Below are positions 35,246-43,717 of a DNA stretch of 64,000 nucleotides, in pieces. Both the position numbers and the translations under genes were made by a program. Within the stretch, counting starts at the first letter, position 1; each line of letters opens with the position of its first letter. Origin of the DNA: Elusimicrobiota bacterium (lineage in GTDB: Bacteria; Elusimicrobiota; Elusimicrobia; Elusimicrobiales; Elusimicrobiaceae); NCBI GenBank assembly GCA_023398295.1, contig JAEWSL010000013.1, forward strand, positions 1 to 64,000, in the 5' to 3' direction. The notes under the pieces are model-generated. The model saw only the letters and a list, made by a program, of their open reading frames with translations, made no database searches and had not been told where the DNA came from.

Positions 35246-37629
35246 TGAAAATACTTTATTCCTGGCTTAAAGACTATATTGACGTAAATTTAACCCCCGA
35301 AGAGCTTGAAAAGCAGCTTAATTCCTTAGGTATTGAAGTTGCCTCCATAACAAAAACGGGAGCGGATTTTGAGGGTGTTTACGCAGCTAAAATTGAGGCT
35401 ATACTGCCGCATCCTAACGCAGATAAGCTGCATCTTGTTGATTTGTCTGCAAAAGACGGCGCGCAGCGCGTTGTCTGCGGGGCGCAAAATATTGCTGTCG
35501 GGCAAATGGTGCCTTTGGCAAAAGTAGGCGCAACACTCAAAGGACAGAAACTTACCGCGGCCGAAATACGCGGCGTAGTATCCGAAGGCATGCTTTGCTC
35601 GGCAGACGAGCTCGGCCTTGCCGGCGAACGTCAAAAGGGCATTATGATTTTGGATAAAGATATTAAAATCGGCGCGGACGTAAAATCTTTATACGGCGGC
35701 GATTCCGACTGCGTCTTTGAACTTGAACTTACGCCAAACCGCCCGGATTTAATGTCGCACTTAGGCGTTGCAAGAGAGCTTTCCGTCCTTCTTAATATCC
35801 CTCTTAAAGAGCAAAAAATAAAAGAAGTAAAAGGCGGCGAAGATACCCTGAAAATCACCCTCCCGTGCGGCGAAGACGGCTGTCCCAGATATCTGGGCAG
35901 GACTATAAAAAACGTTAAAAATGTTGCTTCTCCGCAGTGGCTGCAAAGGCGTCTTCTTGCCATGGACGTTAATCCAAAAAACGCTTTAGTTGATATTACA
36001 AATTATGTTCTTTACGCCGTGGGCCACCCTTTGCACGCTTTTGACCTAAACCATCTTGAAGGCGGGCAGATTATAGTGCGCTGGGCAGAAGAAGACGAGA
36101 AATTTTTGGGCCTTGACGGCGTTGAGCGCGCGCTTGATAAAGAAACGCTTGTCATCGCAGACGGCAAAAAGCCCGTTGCGCTTGCCGGCGTTTTGGGCGG
36201 CGCAGGCGACAGTATTTTACCGACCACAAAAGATATCTTTCTTGAGTCGGCTGCTTTTTGCCCGCCGTGCATAAACAAAACATCAAAGAAACTGGGGATT
36301 TCAACGGAATCTTCCCAGCGCTTTGAGCGCGGCGTTGACATAGAGTCCTGCAAAGAAGCAAGCGCGCTTGCAACGCAGCTTATCCTTGGGATATGCGGAG
36401 GCGAGCCTTCTCAAATTAACGATGTTTATCCGCAAAAACATGAAGCAAAAGAATTTTCTTTTAACCCGAAAGAAATTGATAACATTTTGGGCGTCCAAAC
36501 AGATAAAGAAAAACTTAAAAATATCTTTGCCGCCCTTGCCGAGAAATTTGACTCTTCGGGCGAGATTTGGCGTTTTGCCGCCAAATCTTACCGCAACGAC
36601 CTAAATCATAAATGGGACCTTGCAGAAGAAGCCGCGCGCTTTATAGGCTTTGAGGCTCTGCCCGACGGCGGCGGCGTAACGCGCACTTCCCTTTACTTCG
36701 GCGAAAACCCGAAGAGCGAAGATATAGGCGGCAAAATGACTTCCTCTTTAATCGGGCTTGGTTTCTTGGAATGTAAAAATTTTGACTTTATTTCCAAAAA
36801 AGATTTTGCTTCCTTTGGTTTTAACGAAAAAAATATCGTTGAAATTAAAAACCCGCTAGCCGAGGGTTTGGAGTATTTAAGGCCTTCGCTATTGATTTCT
36901 CTGCTTAAAAATATCGCGCATAACCAGCGTTTTGGCAGGAATGATTTATCTTTGTTTGAGTTTGGAAAAACATTTTGCCTGCAGGGCGGTTTCCCGACGG
37001 AAGCTTTTGCCGTAAGCGGCGTTATGTGCGGCAGCTCTTTAAGAAATAAATTCTTTTTGTCAAAGGACTGCCCCGTCGGCTTCTTCGGCTTAAAGGGCGC
37101 GGCGCAGTTTCTGCTGGAGGATTTCCCCAATGTTTCTTTTGCAAAAATAAAGCAGCCGTTGCCGTATTTGCACCCGAAGCTTTCTCTGGAAATATTATGC
37201 GACGGCAAATCCGTGGGCGTTTTGGGCAAGGCGCATCCATCGGTCTTAAAAACTTTTGACGTTAAAGGCGACGTTTTTGTCTTTGAAATATTTTTCAAAA
37301 ATCTTGAAAAATATTTCAACGCGCAGGAGTTTAAGACGGCAAAAGAAATAAGCGTTTACCCGCCTTCAAAGCGCGATTTATCTTTGGTTATTAATAAAAG
37401 CGTTGCTTACGAGGCCGTGCAAAAAGCCTTAAACGCTTTTGCCGGGCAGTGCAGATATCAGCTTATTGACCTCTACGAGGGCGAAACTTTGCCCGAGGGC
37501 AAAAAAAGCGTTTCTTTGCGCTTTGAGTTTAGCTCCGAAGAGAAAACCTTAAACGATAAAGAGGTAAACGCCCTCACGCAAAGCATTATTTCTCACTTAG
37601 GCAAAACTTTAGGCGCGGTTTTGCGCTAA
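35245..37629 (+). CDS. pheT: Phenylalanyl-tRNA synthetase beta subunit
   Basis: The 794-residue beta subunit carries, in order, an N-terminal half-domain, the EMAP/OB tRNA-binding domain (residues about 40-150, with HPNADKLHLVDL), B3/B4 editing domains (ELTPNRPDLMSHLGVARE; SSQRFERGVD), the B5 DNA-binding-like fold and a catalytic-like domain. The C-terminal anticodon-binding FDX-ACB domain contains VYPPSKRDLSLVINKSVAYE. Domain set and length are complete. It is translationally coupled to pheS. A two-gene set (coiled-coil protein and ZapA-like) follows after 15 bases. Confidence 0.97.
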   Translation: MKILYSWLKDYIDVNLTPEELEKQLNSLGIEVASITKTGADFEGVYAAKIEAILPHPNADKLHLVDLSAKDGAQRVVCGAQNIAVGQMVPLAKVGATLKGQKLTAAEIRGVVSEGMLCSADELGLAGERQKGIMILDKDIKIGADVKSLYGGDSDCVFELELTPNRPDLMSHLGVARELSVLLNIPLKEQKIKEVKGGEDTLKITLPCGEDGCPRYLGRTIKNVKNVASPQWLQRRLLAMDVNPKNALVDITNYVLYAVGHPLHAFDLNHLEGGQIIVRWAEEDEKFLGLDGVERALDKETLVIADGKKPVALAGVLGGAGDSILPTTKDIFLESAAFCPPCINKTSKKLGISTESSQRFERGVDIESCKEASALATQLILGICGGEPSQINDVYPQKHEAKEFSFNPKEIDNILGVQTDKEKLKNIFAALAEKFDSSGEIWRFAAKSYRNDLNHKWDLAEEAARFIGFEALPDGGGVTRTSLYFGENPKSEDIGGKMTSSLIGLGFLECKNFDFISKKDFASFGFNEKNIVEIKNPLAEGLEYLRPSLLISLLKNIAHNQRFGRNDLSLFEFGKTFCLQGGFPTEAFAVSGVMCGSSLRNKFFLSKDCPVGFFGLKGAAQFLLEDFPNVSFAKIKQPLPYLHPKLSLEILCDGKSVGVLGKAHPSVLKTFDVKGDVFVFEIFFKNLEKYFNAQEFKTAKEISVYPPSKRDLSLVINKSVAYEAVQKALNAFAGQCRYQLIDLYEGETLPEGKKSVSLRFEFSSEEKTLNDKEVNALTQSIISHLGKTLGAVLR

Positions 37630-37644
37630 ATAAAATAAACCGTT

Positions 37645-37917
37645 ATGGAAGATAAATATAAGCAGTTAACGGAACTGGCGCAGAAAGTATCCTCCCGCCT
37701 TATGCGCGCGGAAGAGGAAGTCCTTATTTTGCAGGCAAAAGTTAAGTCTTTGGAGTCCTCCCTTCGCGTTATGGAAAGCGCGCAGGTTACCGCAAAAGCC
37801 TTGAAAGAATGGAAAGACGTCGCCACCTCCATATTAAAAAAAGTCTGCTCCAAGATAGACAGGGAAATAAATAAAATAGAAACGCAAAGCCAAACGCCGC
37901 ATTTGGGGGATAAATGA
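37645..37917 (+). CDS. Small coiled-coil protein upstream of the ZapA-like gene
   Basis: This 90-residue protein is almost entirely helical, with heptad-like spacing (YKQLTELAQKVSSRLMRAEE; LILQAKVKSLESSLRVME). It has no membrane segment or signal peptide and no domain I can name. Its stop overlaps the start of a ZapA-like gene by 4 bases (ATGA), so the two products are probably made in fixed ratio and may interact. By position and shape it could play a ZapB-like role as a coiled-coil partner of ZapA in the division ring; this is inference, since I see no specific ZapB signature. Confidence 0.72.
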   Translation: MEDKYKQLTELAQKVSSRLMRAEEEVLILQAKVKSLESSLRVMESAQVTAKALKEWKDVATSILKKVCSKIDREINKIETQSQTPHLGDK

Positions 37918-38225
37918 AAGAGAAAAACGAACCCGCCACCGTGCGCATTAAAGGCATCACTTTTGAGAACATAACGCTGGACGGCATGGGCCCGCTTGAA
38001 GTCCACGCGCTTGCCGCGGAAATTACAAACCGCATGGACGAAATCAGCGCGGAAACCGGCAAAGTTACCACGTGGGAACTTTTGGGCCGCGCCGCGCTTT
38101 ACTACGCCGCTTTAGCCCGCGGCCGCGCAAACAGCGCCAAAGCCAAAAATCAGGACGAAGATAAAATGCTGGATAAGGCCATTGAAGCCCTTTCCGACTG
38201 CTTAAACAGCCTGCCGCTTAAATAA
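37914..38225 (+). CDS. zapA: ZapA-like cell division protein
   Basis: This 103-residue protein resembles ZapA, which bundles FtsZ filaments. The N-terminal beta-hairpin TVRIKGITFENITLDGMGPLE fits the ZapA pattern of V-x-I-x-G-x-x-Y followed by a turn. It is followed by LAAEITNRMDEISAETG, matching the A-x-x-V-D-x-K-M-x-E-I helix, and a long C-terminal helix. A position close downstream of pheT is common for zapA in several phyla. The assignment is from this pattern rather than strong identity. Translation is coupled to the preceding coiled-coil gene. Confidence 0.62.
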   Translation: MKEKNEPATVRIKGITFENITLDGMGPLEVHALAAEITNRMDEISAETGKVTTWELLGRAALYYAALARGRANSAKAKNQDEDKMLDKAIEALSDCLNSLPLK

Positions 38226-38250
38226 ATCTTTATCCTCGCCAGAAAAATTT

Positions 38251-39525
38251 ATGGAAGATTTTTTTGAAGAACAACTAAAACAAAACCTCGCCAAAGCGCT
38301 GCCTTTGGCAGCGCGCCTTGCCCCGCAAAACCTTGAAGACTTCGCCGGACAATGCGAGATTCTGGGCGAAGGCAAAATGCTGCGCCGTCTTATTGAGGCA
38401 GATAAAGTGCGCTCGGCTTTATTCTTCGGCCCGCCGGGCTGCGGCAAAACCGCGCTTGCGCGCTTTATAGCAAAGACTACAAAAGCCGAAGTAAAAGAGC
38501 TTAACGCGGCCGCCGTCGGCACGCCGGACCTTAAGAAAGTTATAGAAGAAGCTAAAATAAAAACCGCTAATAATTTCAAAAACGCGCGCACCTTAATAAT
38601 CCTTGACGAAATACACCACTTTAATAAAACCCAGCAGGACGTTTTGCTGCCAAGCGTGGAAAGCGGCCTTATAATCCTAATCGGCCTTACTACCGAAAAT
38701 CCCTATTTTTACATAAATAACGCCCTTCTTTCGCGCTTTAACATTTTTGAGTTTAAGGCCCTCAATAAAGAAGATTTTACAAAGATTATAAAACGCGCCG
38801 AGAAAATTGAAAATTTCAAAATTTCTGCCGACGCGCGCGATTTCCTTATAACCCAGTCAAACGGCGACGCAAGACGCCTCTTAAACGCCCTTGAACTTGC
38901 GCTTTTAAGCGCGCCTTACGACGGCGGCCCCAAAAAAATATCCTTAGATACCGCAAAAGACTGTATACAAAAACGCCACCTTAATTACGATAAAAAAGGC
39001 GACGAGCATTACGATATCATTTCCGCATTCATAAAGTCTATGCGCGGATCCGACCCGGACGCGGCCGTCTATTGGCTTGCGCGCATGCTTGAAAGCGGGG
39101 AGGACCCGCGCTTTATAGCGCGCAGGATTTTTATCTGCGCCGCAGAAGACGTCGGCATGGCTGAGCCTAACGCGCTTCTCATTGCCGAGGCGGCTTTTAA
39201 GTCCGCCGAGGTACTGGGTATGCCGGAAGTAAGAATACCGCTTGCCCACGCCGCAATTTACGTTGCCTGCGCGCCTAAATCCAACGCAGCCTATCTGGCA
39301 ATTGACGCCGCTTTAAGCGAAGTGCGCGAGGGCCCTCGCCGCAACGTTCCCGCCAATTTAAGAAGCGGCGCAAAAAACGAAGGCTATAAATACGCGCACG
39401 ATTTCCCCAACCATTACGTTGAGCAAGAGTATATGCCCAACCCGAAAAAATTTTATAATCCCACCGACATGGGCCGAGAAAAAATATTAAAAGAGCGGCA
39501 GCAAACCCTGAGGAAGAAAAAATAA
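38251..39525 (+). CDS. rarA: Replication-associated recombination protein RarA (MgsA)
   Basis: This AAA+ ATPase of the clamp-loader clade acts at stalled replication forks. The 424-residue protein has APQNLEDFAGQ, Walker A GPPGCGKTALARFIA, Walker B LIILDEIHHFNKTQQD, sensor 1 LIGLTTENPYF, the arginine finger region ALLSRFNIFEF and sensor 2 SNGDARRLLNALE. The C-terminal tetramerisation domain includes YDIISAFIKSMRGSDPDAA and PEVRIPLAHAAIYVACAPKSN. Length and motifs are typical. The stop overlaps the xseA start (TAATG), so it probably shares a message with the exonuclease VII genes. Confidence 0.95.
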   Translation: MEDFFEEQLKQNLAKALPLAARLAPQNLEDFAGQCEILGEGKMLRRLIEADKVRSALFFGPPGCGKTALARFIAKTTKAEVKELNAAAVGTPDLKKVIEEAKIKTANNFKNARTLIILDEIHHFNKTQQDVLLPSVESGLIILIGLTTENPYFYINNALLSRFNIFEFKALNKEDFTKIIKRAEKIENFKISADARDFLITQSNGDARRLLNALELALLSAPYDGGPKKISLDTAKDCIQKRHLNYDKKGDEHYDIISAFIKSMRGSDPDAAVYWLARMLESGEDPRFIARRIFICAAEDVGMAEPNALLIAEAAFKSAEVLGMPEVRIPLAHAAIYVACAPKSNAAYLAIDAALSEVREGPRRNVPANLRSGAKNEGYKYAHDFPNHYVEQEYMPNPKKFYNPTDMGREKILKERQQTLRKKK

Positions 39526-40715
39526 TGGAAAACCCTTTTGATAAAAATAAAATTTTTACCGTAACGGAAATAAGTTCGGCGATAAAAACTATGCTTGAGG
39601 GCGTATTTTCCCCCGTGGCGGTGGAGGGAGAAATTTCAAACTTAAAAACTTCCGCGGCGGGCCACGTTTATTTTGACTTAAAAGACGAAAACGCTTTAAT
39701 ATCGGCCGTGCTCTTCAGGGGTCGTTCCCGCGCGCTTGCGCTTAAAGAAGGCGCGCGCGCCACCGTGCGCGGCGCGCTGTCCTGCTACATAAAGCAGGGC
39801 CGCTATCAGATAGCGGCGCAAAGCGTTGAAATAAACGAAACGGGCAATTTATTTCTGGAATTTGAAAAACTTAAAGCCAAGCTGGCAGCAGAAGGCCTCT
39901 TTGACCAAGACAGAAAAAAAGATATCCCCAAATTTCCCGCGCGCATAGGCGTAATAACTTCGCCTACCGGCGCGGCTTTGCGCGATATACTTTCCGTATT
40001 ACGGCGGCGCGCTTCCAGTCTTGAAATTATTATTGCGCCCGTTTTGGTGCAGGGGGAAGGCTCCAAAGAACAAATTGCAAAAGCTATACAAGACTTAAAC
40101 CGCTTAAAACCCGCCGTAGACGTAATTTTAATGGGCCGCGGCGGCGGCAGCATTGAAGATTTATGGAGTTTTAACGAGGAGCTTGTTGTGCGCGAAATTG
40201 CAAAGAGCGCTGTCCCGATAATTTCCTGCGTCGGACATGAAACCGATTTTACCCTGGCCGATTTTGCCGCCGATTTGCGCGCCCCCACCCCAAGCGCCGC
40301 CGCCGAGCTTGTGGCCGAAAACGCGCATGACACAAAAAAGCATATTGCGCGCTTAAGCAGGCTTTTGGCGCAGTCTTTAGACTTAATATACGAACGCTTA
40401 AGCGCGCGCCTTAAGCTTGCCTGCGAGCGTAAATTTTTTAAGCGGCCCGCCCTGCTTTTTTTTACAAAAGAACAGCTGCTTGACGATATTTCCGAGAAAC
40501 TTTATCTTGCCTTTGATAAAAAATTTACAGCCTTAAGCGAGCAGGCAAAAACCGCGCAAAAACAGCTGGCGCTGCTTAACCCTAAGGCGACCTTAAAGCG
40601 CGGATACGCCATAGTGCGCAGGACGTCCGACGGGGCTATAGTATTATCCTCCCTTACGGGGGAGCGTCTTAAAATAGAAACTTCGCAAGACGTCTTTGAG
40701 GCCGAAACAATTTAA
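39525..40715 (+). CDS. xseA: Exodeoxyribonuclease VII large subunit
   Basis: XseA is the catalytic subunit of the single-strand-specific exonuclease VII. The 396 residues have the N-terminal OB fold (FSPVAVEGEISNLKTSAAGH; YFDLKDENALISAVLF), the nuclease domain (IGVITSPTGAALRDIL; GRGGGSIEDLWSFN; SCVGHETDFTLADFAADLRAPTPS) and a helical C-terminal arm. It is followed by xseB, which starts 10 bases after the stop. The rarA-xseA-xseB-tlyA run places repair and RNA-modification genes together. Confidence 0.96.
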   Translation: MENPFDKNKIFTVTEISSAIKTMLEGVFSPVAVEGEISNLKTSAAGHVYFDLKDENALISAVLFRGRSRALALKEGARATVRGALSCYIKQGRYQIAAQSVEINETGNLFLEFEKLKAKLAAEGLFDQDRKKDIPKFPARIGVITSPTGAALRDILSVLRRRASSLEIIIAPVLVQGEGSKEQIAKAIQDLNRLKPAVDVILMGRGGGSIEDLWSFNEELVVREIAKSAVPIISCVGHETDFTLADFAADLRAPTPSAAAELVAENAHDTKKHIARLSRLLAQSLDLIYERLSARLKLACERKFFKRPALLFFTKEQLLDDISEKLYLAFDKKFTALSEQAKTAQKQLALLNPKATLKRGYAIVRRTSDGAIVLSSLTGERLKIETSQDVFEAETI

Positions 40716-40725
40716 GGAGATTAAA

Positions 40726-40962
40726 ATGAGCGTAAAGAAAAATACTTTTGAAACCAAACTGAAACGGCTTGAGGAAATAGTTGCGCTTTTAGACGGCGAT
40801 ACGCTTGACCTTGACGCAGGCGCAAAATTGTTTGAGGAAGGCGTCGTCCTGTCAAAAGAACTAAACGCCAAACTTGCCGAAATAAAAATAAAGGTGGAAA
40901 CCTTAAAAGAAAAAGGCGGCGAACTTGCCGTTGAACCTTTTGAAGAAGAAGAAAGTCAATAA
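40726..40962 (+). CDS. xseB: Exodeoxyribonuclease VII small subunit
   Basis: This is the short helical-hairpin partner of XseA. I start it at the ATG of 40726 (MSVKKNTFETKLKRLEEIV) because an AAGGAG ribosome site lies 7 bases before it. A possible in-frame start at 40696 would fall inside xseA. The product has 78 residues, with the family core FETKLKRLEEIVALLDGDTL and LFEEGVVLSKELNAKL, then an acidic tail. tlyA follows after 5 bases. Confidence 0.93.
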   Translation: MSVKKNTFETKLKRLEEIVALLDGDTLDLDAGAKLFEEGVVLSKELNAKLAEIKIKVETLKEKGGELAVEPFEEEESQ

Positions 40963-40967
40963 ACCCT

Positions 40968-41729
40968 ATGACGACCGAGCCCGATAAAAAACTTCGTCTT
41001 GATAATTGGCTTGTGCAAAACAATCTGGCTTTAAGCAGAAATAAAGCCCAGGCCATGATTATGGCGGGCGAGGTTTTGCTAAACGGACAGACAGAATTTG
41101 CCGCAGATAAGACCGTAAAAGCGCAAGATAAAATTTCCTTAAAAGAAAAAAGCTGCCCCTACGTATCGCGCGGCGGCGTTAAATTAAAAGGCGCTTTGGA
41201 CGCTTTCAAAATAAACGCCAAAGGTAAAATATGCCTTGATATCGGCGTTGCAACGGGCGGTTTCAGCCATTGCTTTTTGCTTGAGGGCGCAAAAGAAGTT
41301 TGGGGCGTTGACGTGGGCAGAGGCCAGCTTGCAGGCGAACTGCTGCGTTTTGATAATTTCCGCTTTAAGCCCCAGACAAACGCAAGATATCTAAAAGCGG
41401 AGGACTTCCCCGTCAAATTTGAAGCGGCTGCAGTTGACGTTTCTTTTATATCCCTGACAAAAATATTAATACCGCTTTTCCGTTGTCTTGCGCCCAAGGC
41501 GGACGTTGTTTTGCTTGTAAAGCCGCAGTTTGAACTTGCTCCAAAAGACGTGCCTCGCGGCATTGTCAAAACCGAAGAAAACCGTCAGAAAGCCTTAAAA
41601 ACCGTTATGGATTTTTTTGAGGAAAATATAGCGGCAAAATTTAACGCAAAAAAAATTGCCGTGATAAATTCCCCTTTGGAGGGAGTCCACGGCAATCTTG
41701 AGTTTTTAGTCCATCTTAAAAACGGCTGA
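40968..41729 (+). CDS. tlyA: TlyA-family rRNA 2'-O-methyltransferase
   Basis: This 253-residue protein has an N-terminal S4 RNA-binding domain (LRLDNWLVQNNLALSRNKAQ; VLLNGQTEFAADKTVK). A FtsJ-type methyltransferase domain follows: YVSRGGVKLKGALDAF; the SAM motif LDIGVATGGFSHCFLLEGAK; and LVKPQFELAPKDVPRG. TlyA enzymes methylate ribose 2'-OH in 16S/23S rRNA; some homologues are labelled haemolysins, a historical name. The domain order and length are typical. It ends the pheS-to-tlyA plus-strand run and converges with an orphan gene. Confidence 0.92.
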   Translation: MTTEPDKKLRLDNWLVQNNLALSRNKAQAMIMAGEVLLNGQTEFAADKTVKAQDKISLKEKSCPYVSRGGVKLKGALDAFKINAKGKICLDIGVATGGFSHCFLLEGAKEVWGVDVGRGQLAGELLRFDNFRFKPQTNARYLKAEDFPVKFEAAAVDVSFISLTKILIPLFRCLAPKADVVLLVKPQFELAPKDVPRGIVKTEENRQKALKTVMDFFEENIAAKFNAKKIAVINSPLEGVHGNLEFLVHLKNG

Positions 41730-41755
41730 GCGGCTTTTCGTCTTTGCAAAGGCTC

Positions 41756-42280
41756 TTATTTTGAGGGGGCCGTATCTTCCTGCTGTTTCCTAAACGCGCT
41801 TATCATCTGCTGCGAAAACGCATAAAACTTGTGGAAAGGCATATTGGATTTTGCCAAAATATTTACGTCTTGGTGCATATAAAAACCCTTATCGGCCGAA
41901 AGCGCAAATAAAGTCACTTTCCCCGGTATTTCCTGAGGCGGCAAAATGTTTATTGAAGGAAGCATATCCTTAGTCCGCGACGCGGCTTCTTTTAACATGT
42001 TCTTAGCCGCCGATTTAAGCTCTTTACTTGCTTCGTCTGCGCCGCCGCCCAAAAACCCGCCCAGCCCGCTCTTGCTGTTATTTTCAAAATACATACTTGC
42101 GTCGCCTAAAACGGAAGCGGCTATTAATATATTTTTAGGCTCGTTATTATTGTCCAGCATGCAAAGCTCCACGCCGGCAATGCAAATTTTATCATCGCCC
42201 AATGTAGGGATTCCGTTCTTGTTTTCAAGGTTCCTAACATCCAGCCAAAACTCGCGCATATTAGCATATGCTTCTTTCAT
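41756..42280 (-). CDS. Conserved-looking hypothetical protein (orphan)
   Basis: I do not recognise this 174-residue protein. It is predicted soluble, without a signal peptide or membrane segment. The N-terminal part (MREFWLDVRNLENKNGIPTL; KICIAGVELCMLDNNNEPKN) looks beta-rich. A Gly-rich hinge (SGLGGFLGGGADEASKE) is followed by an amphipathic helix, then PGKVTLFALSADKGFYMHQ and a helical C-terminus. Codon use resembles the neighbours. It is flanked by convergent tlyA and divergent deoB with a 108-base gap, so it has its own promoter region, including an AT-rich dyad ATACA-N6-TGTAT near 42325. Confidence 0.7.
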   Translation of the reverse strand: MKEAYANMREFWLDVRNLENKNGIPTLGDDKICIAGVELCMLDNNNEPKNILIAASVLGDASMYFENNSKSGLGGFLGGGADEASKELKSAAKNMLKEAASRTKDMLPSINILPPQEIPGKVTLFALSADKGFYMHQDVNILAKSNMPFHKFYAFSQQMISAFRKQQEDTAPSK

Positions 42281-42388
42281 AGAATCCTCCGCAGCACCAT
42301 AAGATTATGCGTATTTTCTAAAATGATACATTTTTTTGTATATTAAAAGAAAGGGCCTTTTTCCCCAGCTTCACGGAGATGCTTTCTT

Positions 42389-43645
42389 ATGCAAAAAAAT
42401 ATCGCAAGAGCTGTTGTTTTAATGATGGACTCCTTTGGCATAGGCGGCGCGCGCGACGCAGCGGCCTTCGGCGACAAAGGCGCAAACACACTTTTATCCC
42501 TCGTTTTAAGCGCAAATAATCCAAAAGAAGACCGCGCGCGCGGCGGCCTGCAAATACCAAATCTCACGTCCTTGGGCCTGCTTGAAGCGGCCGGACAATC
42601 CGACGCGCAATTTGCAAAAAAAGCGCAGGCCGCGCTTTGGGCGTCAAAGCCGCCCAAAGCCGCCCCCGCCCTTCGCGCTGACGTTAAATACGGCTTTATG
42701 CAGGAGATAAGCAAAGGCAAAGACACTTCTTCGGGCCATTGGGAAATTATGGGAACGCCCGTTAATTTTAATTGGGGGTATTTCCCCCCGCAATATCCCT
42801 CTTTTCCCAAAGAACTTACCGATAATATCTGCCAAGAGGCGGGGCTAAAAGGCATTTTAGGCAACAAGGCCGCAAGCGGAACCGAGATTATAAAAGAGCT
42901 CGGCCGCAAACATATAGAAACGGGATATCCGATATGTTACACTTCGGCGGACAGCGTTTTTCAAATTGCCGCGCATGAAAAATATTTCGGGCTGGAGCGT
43001 TTGTATAAAGTCTGCGAAATTGCCTTTAAGCACCTAAAACCCTATAATATAGCGCGCGTAATAGCGCGGCCTTTTGAAGGCGAAGACGGCAATTTTACGC
43101 GCACAAAAAACCGTCATGACTATTCCGTCCCGCCGCCTGCGCCGACCGTCTTAGATAAACTTAAGACAAACGGCGGGCAGGTTATTTCCGTAGGCAAGAT
43201 AAACGATATTTTTGCCGGCCGCGGCGTTACAAAAGCCTTAAAGGCAAGCGGGCTTGAAGAGCTTTGGAACATTACCCTCCAAGAAGTTAATATCGCGCCA
43301 GCAAATAGTTTGATTTTTACTAACTTTGTGGATTTTGATATGGTGTGGGGGCACCGCAGAAACGCCGAGGGCTACGCCAAAGGCGTGGAATACTTTGACT
43401 CAAGGCTGCCGGAGCTTGATAAAATCCTGAGGCCGAACGATATCGTTATTATAACGGCAGACCACGGCTGCGATCCCCTTTACAAAGGCACGGACCATAC
43501 GCGCGAAAATGTGCCTGTTCTTATGTACGGGCCAGGCGTTAGAGGTCAAAATATCGGCCGCAGGGAAACTTTTGCCGACATAGGCCAAAGCCTTGCGCAA
43601 TATTTCGGCCTGCAAAAGCTTGAGAACGGGACTTCTTTTCTCTAA
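42389..43645 (+). CDS. deoB: Phosphopentomutase
   Basis: DeoB interconverts ribose- or deoxyribose-1-phosphate and the 5-phosphate in nucleoside salvage. This 418-residue alkaline-phosphatase-superfamily protein has N-terminal metal site VVLMMDSFGIGGARDA, the phosphorylated-Thr region GANTL, and GKDTSSGHWEIMG. The C-terminal ligands are in FVDFDMVWGHRRN, IITADHGCDP and TDHTRENVPVLMYGP. Length and motifs are complete. It is monocistronic, followed by a strong bidirectional terminator. It fits functionally with the nucleotidases and hpt elsewhere in the window for nucleoside recovery. Confidence 0.95.
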   Translation: MQKNIARAVVLMMDSFGIGGARDAAAFGDKGANTLLSLVLSANNPKEDRARGGLQIPNLTSLGLLEAAGQSDAQFAKKAQAALWASKPPKAAPALRADVKYGFMQEISKGKDTSSGHWEIMGTPVNFNWGYFPPQYPSFPKELTDNICQEAGLKGILGNKAASGTEIIKELGRKHIETGYPICYTSADSVFQIAAHEKYFGLERLYKVCEIAFKHLKPYNIARVIARPFEGEDGNFTRTKNRHDYSVPPPAPTVLDKLKTNGGQVISVGKINDIFAGRGVTKALKASGLEELWNITLQEVNIAPANSLIFTNFVDFDMVWGHRRNAEGYAKGVEYFDSRLPELDKILRPNDIVIITADHGCDPLYKGTDHTRENVPVLMYGPGVRGQNIGRRETFADIGQSLAQYFGLQKLENGTSFL

Positions 43646-43669
43646 AACAAATTTGCATATCTGCGCATA

Positions 43670-43698
43670 AAAAACGCCGCGTTTTACGCGGCGTTTTT
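43670..43698. terminator. Bidirectional terminator between deoB and the hydrolase gene
   Basis: A 12-bp stem, AAAAACGCCGCG (43670-43681) with CGCGGCGTTTTT (43687-43698), has loop TTTTA. The A run and T run on either side let it serve both convergent genes. Confidence 0.9.
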
Positions 43699-43717
43699 AT
43701 ATTTTGCAGCAAAAAAA

